Assembly (NCBI GenBank): GCA_045593785.1
Contig: JAZNXH010000139.1
Span: forward strand, 1 to 42,094
Source: SZUA-448 sp045593785
GTDB lineage: Bacteria; Bacillota; Clostridia; Lachnospirales; Lachnospiraceae
Direction: 5' to 3'
Length of the DNA: 42,094 bases
Shown here in pieces: positions 8,833 through 17,876 of this stretch; within the stretch, counting starts at the first letter, position 1; every line of letters begins with the position of its first letter. The notes beneath the pieces were generated by a model. The model was not told where the DNA came from. It searched no databases and was given only the letters and a program-made list of their open reading frames with translations. Position numbers and translations under genes: made by a program.

Positions 8833-8859
8833 CGGGCAAATCAGTTTTTGGTTTGCCCG
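8833..8859 (+). other. hairpin in the rpmH-rnpA gap
   Basis: CGGGCAAA (8833-8840) pairs perfectly with TTTGCCCG (8852-8859), extended inward by C-G and U-G pairs. No U tract follows. It could be an RNA processing site or part of the rnpA leader. Apart from this and the preceding terminator the gap to rnpA shows only T-rich sequence. Confidence 0.45.
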
Positions 8860-8944
8860 GTAGATATTTTCAAAGAGTATTTTATTATTTTATTATTTTT
8901 TGAAGGCAGATCGGTAAACAGCTGCGCGCATAGGAGTGATATCG

Positions 8945-9286
8945 TTGTCGGAAGTATTGAAGAATACCAACCAGTTTAAGATTGTCTATAATAATGGAAA
9001 ATCCTATGTGAACAGAGAATTAGTAATGTACTTACGTAAAAATGATTCCGACACAAACAGACTCGGTATTTCAGTAAGTAAAAAAGTCGGAAACAGTGTG
9101 GTCCGACATAGGGTAACCCGTTTGATCCGGGAGAGTTACCGTTTGAATGAAGATAAGTTACTTCAAGGATACGACATAGTAGTTGTCGCAAGGGCAAGTG
9201 CAAAGGATAAGAATTATTTTGACATTTGCCGCGCATTTTTGCATTTGGCAAAATTGCATCGGATTATAGAAGAGAACCGCTTATAA
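8945..9286 (+). CDS. rnpA: ribonuclease P protein component
   Basis: Protein subunit that assists the RNase P ribozyme in removing tRNA 5' leaders. About 113 residues, the usual size. The central basic signature is LGISVSKKVGNSVVRHRVTRLIRESYR. I chose TTG 8945 (MSEVLKNTNQFKIVYNNGKS) because AGGAG at 8932-8936 is spaced 8 nt from it. The in-frame GTG at 8936 would overlap that ribosome binding site and has none of its own. It lies 2 nt upstream of yidD. Confidence 0.95.
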   Translation: MSEVLKNTNQFKIVYNNGKSYVNRELVMYLRKNDSDTNRLGISVSKKVGNSVVRHRVTRLIRESYRLNEDKLLQGYDIVVVARASAKDKNYFDICRAFLHLAKLHRIIEENRL

Positions 9287-9288
9287 TA

Positions 9289-9501
9289 ATGAAGAAGATA
9301 CTGATATTTTTTGTTCGTATATATCAAAAGTTCATTTCTCCTTATAAAGGGAGATCCAGCTGTATCTATATCCCTACCTGCTCGTGCTATGCCTGTGAGG
9401 CGTTACAAAAACACGGTGCATTAAAGGGCTCATTTCTGACTGTCAAGCGTATTCTTCGCTGCCACCCGTTTGCTAAGGGAGGTTATGATCCGGTACCGTA
9501 A
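9289..9501 (+). CDS. yidD: membrane protein insertion efficiency factor YidD
   Basis: Small 70-residue protein that helps YidC insert membrane proteins. It has an amphipathic or hydrophobic N-terminus (MKKILIFFVRIYQKFISPY) and the typical cysteine cluster and family signature PTCSCYACEALQKHGALKG, ending RCHPFAKGGYDPVP. Start ATG 9289 lies 2 nt after the rnpA stop, so translation is probably coupled. The in-frame extension upstream overlaps rnpA and is rejected. Confidence 0.95.
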   Translation: MKKILIFFVRIYQKFISPYKGRSSCIYIPTCSCYACEALQKHGALKGSFLTVKRILRCHPFAKGGYDPVP

Positions 9502-9518
9502 TTAAGGAGGATTATAAA

Positions 9519-11111
9519 GTGCTCGTTACATTATTAACCCAACAGGGAGGTATTTTAAAACCGTTTGCCTGGATTATGGGTATTATTTTGAATGCAATTT
9601 ATGAGTTTGTAAGTTTATTTGGAATTCATAATATTGCAATCTGTATTATCATTTTTACGATTGTTACCAGAATGTTGATGCTTCCGATGACAATCAAACA
9701 GCAGAAGTTTACCAAAGTTTCTTCCCGTATGAACCCGGAAATTCAGGCAGTTACTGAAAAGTATAAAGGAAAGAAAGATCCGGAATCCCAGAGAAAATAT
9801 CAGCAGGAAACACAGGAAATTTATGATCGTTACGGAACAACACCGATGGGTGGTTGTCTGCCGCTTTTGATTACCTTGCCGATTATGTTTGCATTATACC
9901 GTGTTATTTATAAAGTGCCGGCATATGTAAATGATATTTATGTTTTATATGAAGCGGTTGTAAATGCAGTTGATTATCTTGTCGCAGAAATTGGTGGACA
10001 AGGTATGATTGCAAATGCTATTTCGAACTTTGTAAATACGAACGGTATTACAAATGCAGTTCCTTATGTAAACGAAATTGCAAAGTATACATTTGGAACG
10101 GTAGATTATACAAATGCTTTTATTGATGTAATTACACAGTTCAATGCGTCCAACTGGTCTCTGTTTATGGAAGGTGCTTTGCTTGAGACAGAAAGCTGGA
10201 CGGCGCTTCTGTCTGCAACCGGTCAGACTGCAGATACCTGGATTGGATATCTGCAGACAACAATCGGTGCGGACTATATGACAAAGTTAGCTGCAATGAC
10301 AGATATCAATCAGTTAGGAAGTCTGCTTGGTATTGCAAATCTTGGAGATACCGTTGTTCTTACCGATGTGAATAACTGCATCTATTGGAACACGTTCTCT
10401 CTTGCAAGCGATATGGGTACGAAGCTGAGTTCCTTAAATCTTTCTTCTATTATTAATGCAGATAATCTGTTAAGAATCCAGGATATCATTAAGACTGATG
10501 TTACGCCGAATGTTCCTGCAATTGTAGATGGAATTCTTTCAAACAATAAGTTTATCGGTAAGATGAATATTCTCGATAATTCCGGATGGAAGTTCCCGGG
10601 TATTCTGATTCCGATTATTGCTGCTGCGACCCAGTTTCTCCAGAGTAAGTTGTCTACTGCTGCCAATATGAATAAAGACAGCAAGAAACAGAGTGACAAC
10701 CCGATGGAACAGAGCATGAAGAGTATGACAACAATTATGCCGATTATGTCCGGTGTTATCTGTGTTATGCTTCCGATTGGTGTGGGTCTTTACTGGATTG
10801 CCGGTACGGTAGTTCAGATTGTACAGCAGATTTTCATTAATAAGTATCTGAGTAAAGTAGATACCGATGAGTTGATCGCAAAGAGTGTTGAAAAGCAGAA
10901 CAAGAAACGTGCAAAGATGGGTATTCATACGACCACCGGCAATGGTGAAGTATCTTCTGTAGCACGTACTTCTACAAAGTCTGTTAACACATCCGCAAAA
11001 ACTTCTACCGGCGCGGCACCGAAGGAATACGAGAGACCGGCTGGTGGTACCGGAAGCGGAAGTATTGCAGATATTGCAAATATGATGAAGAACCGTAATA
11101 ACGATAAATAA
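9519..11111 (+). CDS. yidC: membrane protein insertase YidC/OxaA with a long extracytoplasmic insertion
   Basis: Inserts and folds membrane proteins, alone or with SecYEG. It begins at GTG 9519 with TAAGGAGG 8 nt upstream. Segments: first helix about 36-57 with the conserved hydrophilic-groove arginine (Arg51 in VTRMLMLPM), a cytoplasmic coiled hairpin about 60-105, a second helix about 112-130, then helices about 357-377, 404-420 and 422-441, and a basic Ser/Thr/Gly-rich tail. At 530 residues it is nearly twice the usual Gram-positive YidC (about 260-290). Most of the excess is a roughly 200-residue segment (138-345) between the second helix and the next one, predicted to face outside. No lipobox signal peptide is evident at the start. 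Confidence 0.93.
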   Translation: MLVTLLTQQGGILKPFAWIMGIILNAIYEFVSLFGIHNIAICIIIFTIVTRMLMLPMTIKQQKFTKVSSRMNPEIQAVTEKYKGKKDPESQRKYQQETQEIYDRYGTTPMGGCLPLLITLPIMFALYRVIYKVPAYVNDIYVLYEAVVNAVDYLVAEIGGQGMIANAISNFVNTNGITNAVPYVNEIAKYTFGTVDYTNAFIDVITQFNASNWSLFMEGALLETESWTALLSATGQTADTWIGYLQTTIGADYMTKLAAMTDINQLGSLLGIANLGDTVVLTDVNNCIYWNTFSLASDMGTKLSSLNLSSIINADNLLRIQDIIKTDVTPNVPAIVDGILSNNKFIGKMNILDNSGWKFPGILIPIIAAATQFLQSKLSTAANMNKDSKKQSDNPMEQSMKSMTTIMPIMSGVICVMLPIGVGLYWIAGTVVQIVQQIFINKYLSKVDTDELIAKSVEKQNKKRAKMGIHTTTGNGEVSSVARTSTKSVNTSAKTSTGAAPKEYERPAGGTGSGSIADIANMMKNRNNDK

Positions 11112-11131
11112 GAATCGGGTAAGGAGTAAAT

Positions 11132-11986
11132 ATGGACGACTGGAAAGAGTTTAGCGCGAAAACCGTAGAAGAAGCTCTTACGGAAGCGTTGTTATATTTT
11201 AATACGACCAGTGAGAAACTGGAATATGAAGTAATTGAAAAAGAAAATACCGGTGTTCTCGGTATGTTCAAGAAGGATGCTAAGATTAAGGCACGTATGG
11301 TATTTACTGTAGAGGGTGCTGCTTCTTCTTTCCTTCAGAAGGTTTTTGCAGCAATGAATATTACTGCAGATATTGAAGTGATTTTTGATGAAGAGAATGA
11401 GACAGTAGAGATTAATCTCGTTGGCGATGATATGGGTATTCTGATCGGAAAGCGTGGTCAGACACTGGATTCCCTGCAGTATCTGGTAAGCCTTGTAGTA
11501 AATAAGGGCAGTGATAAGTATCTTAAGGTTAAGCTTGATACGGAAAACTATAGGGAGCGTAGAAAAGAAACGCTTGAGAATCTTGCAAAGAACATTGCGT
11601 TCCGCGTAAGAAAAACACAGAAGCCGGTAACGTTAGAGCCGATGAATCCGTATGAGAGACGCATCATTCACTCTGCACTTCAGAATGATAAGTATTGTGA
11701 GACACACAGTGAAGGTGAAGAACCGAACCGTAAGGTTATTGTTTCTTTGAAGAAGGGTGTTAAGATTTACAATAATAACAACCGCAATTCCGGTTATGGA
11801 AGATATGGTAATCGTGATAACGGTGGTACAAGAAAGCTTTCTACAAAGGAATTCCATAAGCGTTATGGTTCTTCCAACAATAAGGATTACAGCAAGGATT
11901 ATAAGAAAGATTACGCAGCATATCTGGAGGAGAAGGCAGCAGCCAGAGCAGCAGCTGAGGCTGAGAATAAGGCAGACAATCTGTAA
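11132..11986 (+). CDS. jag: Jag/KhpB RNA-binding protein (Jag_N, KH, R3H)
   Basis: RNA-binding regulator linked to cell elongation and to YidC expression in Firmicutes. The 284 residues are built as Jag-N (1-55, TVEEALTEALLYFNTTSEKL ... GVLGMFKKDAKIKARM), a KH domain (about 75-150, with GILIGKRGQTLDSLQYLVS), an R3H domain (about 155-210, RRIIHSALQNDKYCETHSEG) and an Asn/Gly/Tyr- then Lys/Ala-rich tail (about 215-284) likely to be disordered. It sits 20 nt behind yidC with a GGAG ribosome binding site, as usual. A strong terminator follows it. Confidence 0.94.
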   Translation: MDDWKEFSAKTVEEALTEALLYFNTTSEKLEYEVIEKENTGVLGMFKKDAKIKARMVFTVEGAASSFLQKVFAAMNITADIEVIFDEENETVEINLVGDDMGILIGKRGQTLDSLQYLVSLVVNKGSDKYLKVKLDTENYRERRKETLENLAKNIAFRVRKTQKPVTLEPMNPYERRIIHSALQNDKYCETHSEGEEPNRKVIVSLKKGVKIYNNNNRNSGYGRYGNRDNGGTRKLSTKEFHKRYGSSNNKDYSKDYKKDYAAYLEEKAAARAAAEAENKADNL

Positions 11987-12028
11987 ATTGAATTGTAGTT
12001 GACCGATTCCTGATGAATATGGTGGCAG

Positions 12029-12073
12029 GAGTGGTTTATGTGTCACCGATGCATAAACCACTCTTTTTGTTTT
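12029..12073 (+). terminator. strong terminator after jag
   Basis: GAGTGGTTTATG (12029-12040) pairs perfectly with CATAAACCACTC (12052-12063) and is followed by TTTTTGTTTT. It ends the rpmH-jag transcription unit, only 18 nt before mnmE, so mnmE may depend on read-through or on a promoter I could not find. Confidence 0.9.
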
Positions 12074-12090
12074 CTAAGTGAGGACATATT

Positions 12091-13482
12091 ATGTTATTTC
12101 AAAATGATGATACGATTACGGCGATTGCTTCCGGTTTATCGAATTCCGGAATCAGTGTAATACGAATCAGTGGTTCCGATGCGATTGCAGCAGCGGATCA
12201 GATTTTTCGTACCAAAAGCGGTAGTTCATTGATGAATGCGGATACGCATACAGTCCATTATGGTATGATTATGGATGGAGACGAGTTCATTGATGAAGTG
12301 CTTCTTTTGGTTCTTCGTGCACCCAGAACTTATACAAGAGAAGATGTGGTTGAAATCGATTGTCATGGCGGTGCATTAATTACGCAGCGGGTATTGGAAA
12401 CGATTTTGAAACAGGGAGTCCGGCTTGCAGAACCGGGTGAATTTACAAAAAGAGCTTTCTTAAACGGACGCATTGATTTGTCACAGGCAGAAGGTGTCAT
12501 GGATCTGATTGATGCGAGTAATCGTCTTGCAATGAAGCATTCTGCCGGACAGGTAAGAGGAAGCCTGAAGGATAAAATTACAGGACTTCGTACCACGCTT
12601 TTGGATGATGTGGCATTTATTGAAGCGGCATTGGATGATCCGGAGCATATTGATGTAGATGAATATCGTGAAACTTTGGAGAAGCATATTATTGAGGTTA
12701 CAGAAAGTATTTCAACTTTGATTGCAGGATTCCATAACGGCAAGTTAATCCGGGAAGGTGTGAATACTGTAATTCTTGGAAAACCAAATGCTGGAAAGTC
12801 TACGTTATTGAATCTTTTTGCCGGAGAGGAACGCGCAATTGTAACGGAGATTGCAGGAACAACAAGAGATCTTCTGGAAGTGCCGGTGATGGTGGACGGA
12901 ATTCAGCTGAATATTACGGATACGGCAGGTCTGCGGGATACGGAAGATGTCGTGGAGCGTATTGGTGTGGAACGGGCCAAAGCAAGTGCAGAGCACGCGG
13001 ATTTGATTTTGTATCTCTTGGATGCAAGGAAGGAAGCAACGGAAGATGAAATTGCATTTATCCGGCAGTTAGAGATGGAGCGATTGATTCTTCTGGTAAA
13101 TAAGAGTGATCTGGCACAGGAAGAGAAGAAGCTGGATGCAAGCGGTCTGGAAGAGATGCTGGGTATTCCGGTCATCGAGATATCGGCAAAAGAAAATATA
13201 GGAACGGAATGCTTGAAGGATGCAATCCGAAAAAAATGCTTCTTTGGCGCGAATCCGGACAGTGAGTCGCTGTATATTTCGAATGAACGCCATAAGGAGG
13301 CGTTGAAGGAAGCAGCTTCTTATATGGAAAACGCAAAGGAAAGCTGTATGGCAGGAATGCCGGAGGACTTCATTTCGATTGATCTAATGGGTGCTTATCA
13401 GTCACTTGGAAAGATTCTGGGTGAGACTTTAGATGAGGATCTTGTGAATAATATTTTTGAGAAGTTTTGTCTCGGCAAATAA
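12091..13482 (+). CDS. mnmE: tRNA modification GTPase MnmE
   Basis: With MnmG it adds the carboxymethylaminomethyl-type group to wobble uridine 34 of several tRNAs, using tetrahydrofolate and GTP. The 463 residues are typical. The N-terminal folate-binding domain starts NDDTITAIAS. The G domain is inserted in the helical domain: G1 GKPNAGKST (230-238), G2 region GTTRD, G3 DTAG and G4 NKSD. The C-terminus is the catalytic FCLGK motif with Cys460. It is immediately upstream of mnmG. Confidence 0.97.
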   Translation: MLFQNDDTITAIASGLSNSGISVIRISGSDAIAAADQIFRTKSGSSLMNADTHTVHYGMIMDGDEFIDEVLLLVLRAPRTYTREDVVEIDCHGGALITQRVLETILKQGVRLAEPGEFTKRAFLNGRIDLSQAEGVMDLIDASNRLAMKHSAGQVRGSLKDKITGLRTTLLDDVAFIEAALDDPEHIDVDEYRETLEKHIIEVTESISTLIAGFHNGKLIREGVNTVILGKPNAGKSTLLNLFAGEERAIVTEIAGTTRDLLEVPVMVDGIQLNITDTAGLRDTEDVVERIGVERAKASAEHADLILYLLDARKEATEDEIAFIRQLEMERLILLVNKSDLAQEEKKLDASGLEEMLGIPVIEISAKENIGTECLKDAIRKKCFFGANPDSESLYISNERHKEALKEAASYMENAKESCMAGMPEDFISIDLMGAYQSLGKILGETLDEDLVNNIFEKFCLGK

Positions 13483-13502
13483 ACTTTTTTACAAAAAGTT
13501 TA
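13480..13502 (+). other. AT-only hairpin at the mnmE stop
   Basis: TAAACTTTTT (13480-13489, including the stop codon) pairs perfectly with AAAAAGTTTA (13493-13502) around a 3-nt loop. No U tract follows. It may protect the 3' end or modulate mnmG translation; as a terminator it would be weak. Confidence 0.35.
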
Positions 13503-13530
13503 TTGTATATCTTTTAGTGAGGAAAAAGAA

Positions 13531-15510
13531 ATGGCGTATCGGTATGAGACATATGATACAGTGGTTATTGGTGCAGGTCACGCGGGTTGTGAGGCTGCGC
13601 TTGCTTGTGCACGCCTTGGAATCAAGACAATTATGTTTACGGTGGCGATGGACAGTATTGCTCTGATGCCCTGTAATCCGAATATCGGCGGTACTTCAAA
13701 GGGACATCTGGTAAGAGAACTGGATGCGCTTGGCGGAGAGATGGGAAAGAATATCGATAAGACTTTTATCCAGACCCGTATGTTGAACGAATCGAAGGGT
13801 CCTGCCGTACATTCACTTCGTGCACAGGCAGATAAGCAGGCATATACTGCTGCCATGCGAAAGGTAGTGGAGAACACAGAGAATCTTACTTTGCGTCAGG
13901 GTGAGATTGCAGAAGTCATTACGAATCGTTCATATATTGCAGAAGAGTGGCCGGGTGAGAGTTTTGACCGGGAAGCACCGCAGTTTGTAATCGGTGTACG
14001 TACAAGTGCAAACGGTATCTATCCTTGTAAGTCGGTGATTCTTTGCACCGGTGTTTATCTGAAGGCACGTTGTATTTATGGTGAGGTTGAGAATTTCTGC
14101 GGACCGAACGGTCTTCCGGCAGCGAATCTTTTGACGGCAAGTCTTGAGAACATCGGAATTGAGATGTATCGTTTTAAGACAGGTACACCGGCGCGTATTG
14201 ATAAACGAAGCATTGATTTTTCAAAAATGGAAGAACAGAAGGGTGACGAAAAGATTGTTCCGTTTTCCTTTACGAATAAGCCGGAAGATTTGGAACGTGA
14301 ACAAGTGTCCTGTTGGTTAACCTATACTAATGAAGTGACACACGAGATTATCCGTTCTAACATTGACCGTTCTCCTTTGTATGGCGGTAATATTCAGGGA
14401 ACCGGGCCGAGATACTGTCCGTCCATTGAGGACAAGGTTGTACGCTTTGCAGACAAGAATCGTCACCAGGTATTTATCGAGCCGGAAGGTGAATATACCA
14501 ACGAGATGTATATCTCCGGTATGTCGAGCAGTATGCCGGAAGATGTGCAGATACGGATGTATCGCTCCGTTCCGGGCTTGGAAAACGCACAAATTGTCCG
14601 CAACGCGTATGCGATTGAATATGATTGTATTAATCCGATGCAGCTGAAGCCTAGTCTTGAATTCAAAGATATTGAAGGATTTTTTAGTGCAGGACAGGCA
14701 AACGGAAGTTCCGGCTATGAAGAGGCTGCGGCTCAGGGTTTGATTGCAGGTATTAATTGTGCAAGAAAGCTTACCGGGAAGGAACCGTTAATATTGAAGC
14801 GTTCGGATGCATATATCGGCGTGCTGATTGATGATCTTGTGACCAAGGAGACACATGAGCCGTATCGTATGATGACTTCCCGTGCAGAATACCGTCTGCT
14901 CTTACGTCAGGACAATGCGGATCTTCGTCTGACCCGCTATGGTTATGAAGTGGGATTGATTGATGAAGAAAGATTCCATGCGTTCTGTGAGAAGGAGCGT
15001 CAAATCGAAGAAGAGATGAAGTATCTCGAGAATACCAGAGTCGGTGCAACCAAAAAGGTTCAGGATTTTCTGGTACGCTTTGGAAGTACACCGCTGAATT
15101 CCGGTGCGTTGCTTTCGGACTTGATTCGTCGTTCTGAGCTAAGCTATCGTGCTGTAATCGAAGAGATTGACCCGCGTTGTGAAGTTAATGAGATAGAATC
15201 TCATGAGAATAAATCTGAAATTCACTTTGTTCCGGTAGATGTAGAGGAACAGGTTGAGATTAACTTGAAGTATGAAGGTTATATCCGCCGGCAGATGCAG
15301 CAGGTAGAACAGTTTAAGAAATTAGAGAACAAGTTAATTCCTACAGATCTGGATTATAATGAAGTCCAATCCTTGCGTCTGGAGGCAAGACAAAAGTTAA
15401 GCAAGTTCCGTCCGGAGTCAGTAGGACAGGCTGCCCGAATCTCGGGTGTCTCTCCGGCAGACATTTCGGTACTGTTAGTATATTTAGAACAGATGCGGCG
15501 TGGTAAGTAA
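13531..15510 (+). CDS. mnmG: tRNA uridine-34 modification enzyme MnmG (GidA)
   Basis: FAD-dependent partner of MnmE. The 659 residues are slightly above the usual 620-640. The dinucleotide-binding motif is VVIGAGHAGCEAA (residues 12-24). The family signatures PCNPNIGGTSKGHLVRE and GRxTARYCPSIEDK-like GPRYCPSIEDKV are present, as is FSAGQANGSSGYEEAAAQGL. The C-terminal helical domain contains the SRAEYRLLLRQDNAD segment. Start ATG 13531 has GAGG upstream. It is followed by rsmG, the usual order. Confidence 0.97.
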   Translation: MAYRYETYDTVVIGAGHAGCEAALACARLGIKTIMFTVAMDSIALMPCNPNIGGTSKGHLVRELDALGGEMGKNIDKTFIQTRMLNESKGPAVHSLRAQADKQAYTAAMRKVVENTENLTLRQGEIAEVITNRSYIAEEWPGESFDREAPQFVIGVRTSANGIYPCKSVILCTGVYLKARCIYGEVENFCGPNGLPAANLLTASLENIGIEMYRFKTGTPARIDKRSIDFSKMEEQKGDEKIVPFSFTNKPEDLEREQVSCWLTYTNEVTHEIIRSNIDRSPLYGGNIQGTGPRYCPSIEDKVVRFADKNRHQVFIEPEGEYTNEMYISGMSSSMPEDVQIRMYRSVPGLENAQIVRNAYAIEYDCINPMQLKPSLEFKDIEGFFSAGQANGSSGYEEAAAQGLIAGINCARKLTGKEPLILKRSDAYIGVLIDDLVTKETHEPYRMMTSRAEYRLLLRQDNADLRLTRYGYEVGLIDEERFHAFCEKERQIEEEMKYLENTRVGATKKVQDFLVRFGSTPLNSGALLSDLIRRSELSYRAVIEEIDPRCEVNEIESHENKSEIHFVPVDVEEQVEINLKYEGYIRRQMQQVEQFKKLENKLIPTDLDYNEVQSLRLEARQKLSKFRPESVGQAARISGVSPADISVLLVYLEQMRRGK

Positions 15511-15581
15511 TCGGCGTGTTTATTTTGCTGATATTGATTTTTGATTTAAGGTTGTAGGTGCCGGGAAGGTATGGCTGTTAT

Positions 15582-16298
15582 ATGAAAGACTATATTATAA
15601 ATGAATTTAGTAAAATCAATTGCACGATATCCGACCGGCAGGCAGAGCAGTTCGTGCAGTATTTTGAACTGCTGACCGAATGGAATGCGGTGATGAATCT
15701 GACTGCGATTACAGAGTTTGAAGAAGTGGTGGAGAAGCATTTTGTTGATTCTGCATTATTGTTTTCTTATATTCAGGAGAAGCAGCCGGGTTCACTGATT
15801 GATATCGGAACCGGTGCAGGATTTCCGGGTGTTCCGCTAAAGATATTGTTTCCTGAGATGAAGGTAACTTTGCTGGATTCTTTGAACAAACGGATTCGTT
15901 TTTTGAATACCGTGATTCAGGAACTGGGACTTGAACAGATTGAAGCGATTCATGGAAGAGCCGAAGAATACGGAATCAAAGAAAGTTATCGGGAACAATA
16001 TGATCTCTGTGTTTCTCGGGCTGTTGCAAGGCTTGCATCTTTGTGCGAATTCTGTATTCCGTTTGTGAAAAAGGGCGGAGCTTTTGTTGCATATAAGGCA
16101 ATGAAGTCGGAAGAAGAATTGGCAGAAGCAAAACCGGCAGTGACCATACTGGGTGCGAAGCTTTCCGAAGTAAAAGAATATAATCTGGGAGAGGATGCGA
16201 AGCGAAATCTCTTAGTAATTCAAAAGACAAAAGAAACGCCGAAGAAGTATCCGCGACAGGGTGGCAAGCCATTGAAAGATCCGATTCTAAAAATCTGA
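15582..16298 (+). CDS. rsmG: 16S rRNA m7G527 methyltransferase RsmG
   Basis: Methylates N7 of G527 in 16S rRNA with S-adenosylmethionine; loss gives low-level streptomycin resistance in other species. 238 residues from ATG 15582, the family size. The SAM-binding motif I is LIDIGTGAGFPGVPLKILFP, with LLDSLNKRIRFL and SRAVARL further on. An in-frame GTG at 15558 would add 8 residues. I prefer the ATG because the alignable part begins at MKDYIINEF, but its ribosome binding site (GGAAGG) is spaced rather far. Confidence 0.94.
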   Translation: MKDYIINEFSKINCTISDRQAEQFVQYFELLTEWNAVMNLTAITEFEEVVEKHFVDSALLFSYIQEKQPGSLIDIGTGAGFPGVPLKILFPEMKVTLLDSLNKRIRFLNTVIQELGLEQIEAIHGRAEEYGIKESYREQYDLCVSRAVARLASLCEFCIPFVKKGGAFVAYKAMKSEEELAEAKPAVTILGAKLSEVKEYNLGEDAKRNLLVIQKTKETPKKYPRQGGKPLKDPILKI

Positions 16299-16325
16299 GT
16301 AATAAGAATGAGAGGCGGTACGTTT

Positions 16326-16742
16326 ATGTATATTAAAGGTAAGTTTGTGTCCGGTCAGGAACTGGATGAAGTGAAGGAAGTAAGAAGCAGTTGTGGGATG
16401 GAAGTGTCAAATGTTGATGATAATATGGCAATTCATGTTGTTGCATATTGTGTCGACGAAGAGACAAAGCCGGTTGCTGCCGGAAGACTGCGCTTTGACG
16501 GAGAGGAATATACAATTGATTTATTGTGCCGTCGTCCGGAAGAGACAGATGATTATGTGGATTTTGTATTGAAGATGTTAATCTATCAGGCCGTACAACA
16601 CGGTGCCAATCAGATTATGGCTTGCTGTATGTCTGAGCAGCAACTCCTATTTCAACGAAACCGTTTTCAGTTGATAAGCGAAGCCGAAGGACTTTGTACG
16701 ATGAAGATGGAAAATGCAACAGTTCACCATTGCTGTCAATAA
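16326..16742 (+). CDS. small GNAT-like acetyltransferase
   Basis: 138 residues from ATG 16326, chosen over the in-frame ATG at 16308 because GAGAGGCGG precedes it at good spacing. The pattern of strand, long central strand (VVAYCVDEETKPVAAGRLRFDG), then a helix (DYVDFVLKMLIYQAVQHGANQIMACC) and a C-terminal NRFQLISEAEG segment resembles the short GNAT fold, although the canonical acetyl-CoA loop Q/RxxGxG/A is not clear. Substrate unknown. It lies 27 nt after rsmG and may be in that operon. It could also be a degenerate GNAT without activity. Confidence 0.55.
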   Translation: MYIKGKFVSGQELDEVKEVRSSCGMEVSNVDDNMAIHVVAYCVDEETKPVAAGRLRFDGEEYTIDLLCRRPEETDDYVDFVLKMLIYQAVQHGANQIMACCMSEQQLLFQRNRFQLISEAEGLCTMKMENATVHHCCQ

Positions 16743-16831
16743 ATGGGAAATTTCTGAAGAAAGATAAAAAGTTCTTTCCAAAACGGAATGAATGGTTTAT
16801 CATATGGAATATGATATCATAGGCAGATTTT

Positions 16832-17866
16832 ATGAATAAGGATACGGTCGGTGAAATGAGCGATAAGAAAAATGACAATTCGATCATGGATGAGATTTAT
16901 CTTGAGAATGAAGATTTGCTGCGCGATGCGAAACTTGCGCAGATGTCTTTGCTTGTAGAGATTAAGAATAATGAACAGATGCTCAATCAGGAAGAAGAGA
17001 AGAAGGATCCGAACCGTGGAATTTTTCATGCGGTAGATGAGCACGTTTTCAATACAGAGACTGATCGTATGCGCAAAGAACTCTATGAAAAAAAAGAACG
17101 ACTTTCTGAGTTGGAAGAGAAAATAGCATTTTTCGAAGATCGCAAACAGCGTCTACATAAAACAAAGAAGTTGTTATATTCGGATAGCTTAGAGCAGGGT
17201 AGTGGCTTAAGTGGGAATACTACGAAAGAAAAAAGCTTGCAGTTGTTGCGGATACAGGAACAGGACCGTAATCGGATTGCAGCGGACCTGCATGATTCGA
17301 CGGTGCAGAGTATGACGGCATTGTTACATAAGGTTGAATTGATTGAGCGTTTTTTAGATATTGATCGGACAAGAGCTTTTGTTGAATTGTCCGGTATGAA
17401 GGACACAATCCGCAGTATGATACAAGAGATGCGGGAAATCATATATGATCTGCGCCCGATGAGTCTTGAAAATCTTGGGTTGTGGATGTCGGTAAAAGAG
17501 TTCCTTGATTTGGTTCAGACAAGGAATCAGGTTCAGATCCAGTTGGATGTAGATGAATTGACGAGCGGTACCAAGTTAGATGATGAGACGGAGATTAATC
17601 TGTTTCGCATGATTCAGGAAGCAGTGAATAACAGTGCGAAACATGCACAAGCTTCTTTGATTTGTGTGTCTGCGGTGATGCAACAAACCGGTTTGAAGAT
17701 TTCCATATCAGATGATGGAATCGGTATGCAGGATGATCACCAGGACACGAACCGTAATTTCGGAATCCGGATATTGCAGGAACGTGCGAATGTATTGAAT
17801 GCAACATTGAGTATAAATACAGGAAAGAGCGGTACTAAGATATCAATCGAGATGCCTTTGGCTTAA
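16832..17866 (+). CDS. soluble sensor histidine kinase, DegS-like
   Basis: 344-residue two-component kinase without membrane segments or signal peptide. The N-terminal half (about 20-115) is charged and helical, probably coiled coil. The HisKA_3 dimerisation domain has the phosphorylated His154 in DLHDSTVQSM, followed by REIIYDLRPMSLENLGL. The HATPase_c domain has the N box EAVNNSAKHA (263-272), G1 DDGIGM (294-299) and NFGIRILQERA. This build is that of DegS. The partner regulator begins 10 nt later. An in-frame ATG at 16856 (MSDKKND) is an alternative start. The signal is not apparent. Confidence 0.88.
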   Translation: MNKDTVGEMSDKKNDNSIMDEIYLENEDLLRDAKLAQMSLLVEIKNNEQMLNQEEEKKDPNRGIFHAVDEHVFNTETDRMRKELYEKKERLSELEEKIAFFEDRKQRLHKTKKLLYSDSLEQGSGLSGNTTKEKSLQLLRIQEQDRNRIAADLHDSTVQSMTALLHKVELIERFLDIDRTRAFVELSGMKDTIRSMIQEMREIIYDLRPMSLENLGLWMSVKEFLDLVQTRNQVQIQLDVDELTSGTKLDDETEINLFRMIQEAVNNSAKHAQASLICVSAVMQQTGLKISISDDGIGMQDDHQDTNRNFGIRILQERANVLNATLSINTGKSGTKISIEMPLA

Positions 17867-17876
17867 GGGGGATGCA

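Noticed and set aside
9226..9288. N-terminal extension of yidD
   Set aside because: It overlaps the end of rnpA and the family starts at the MKKILIFF position.
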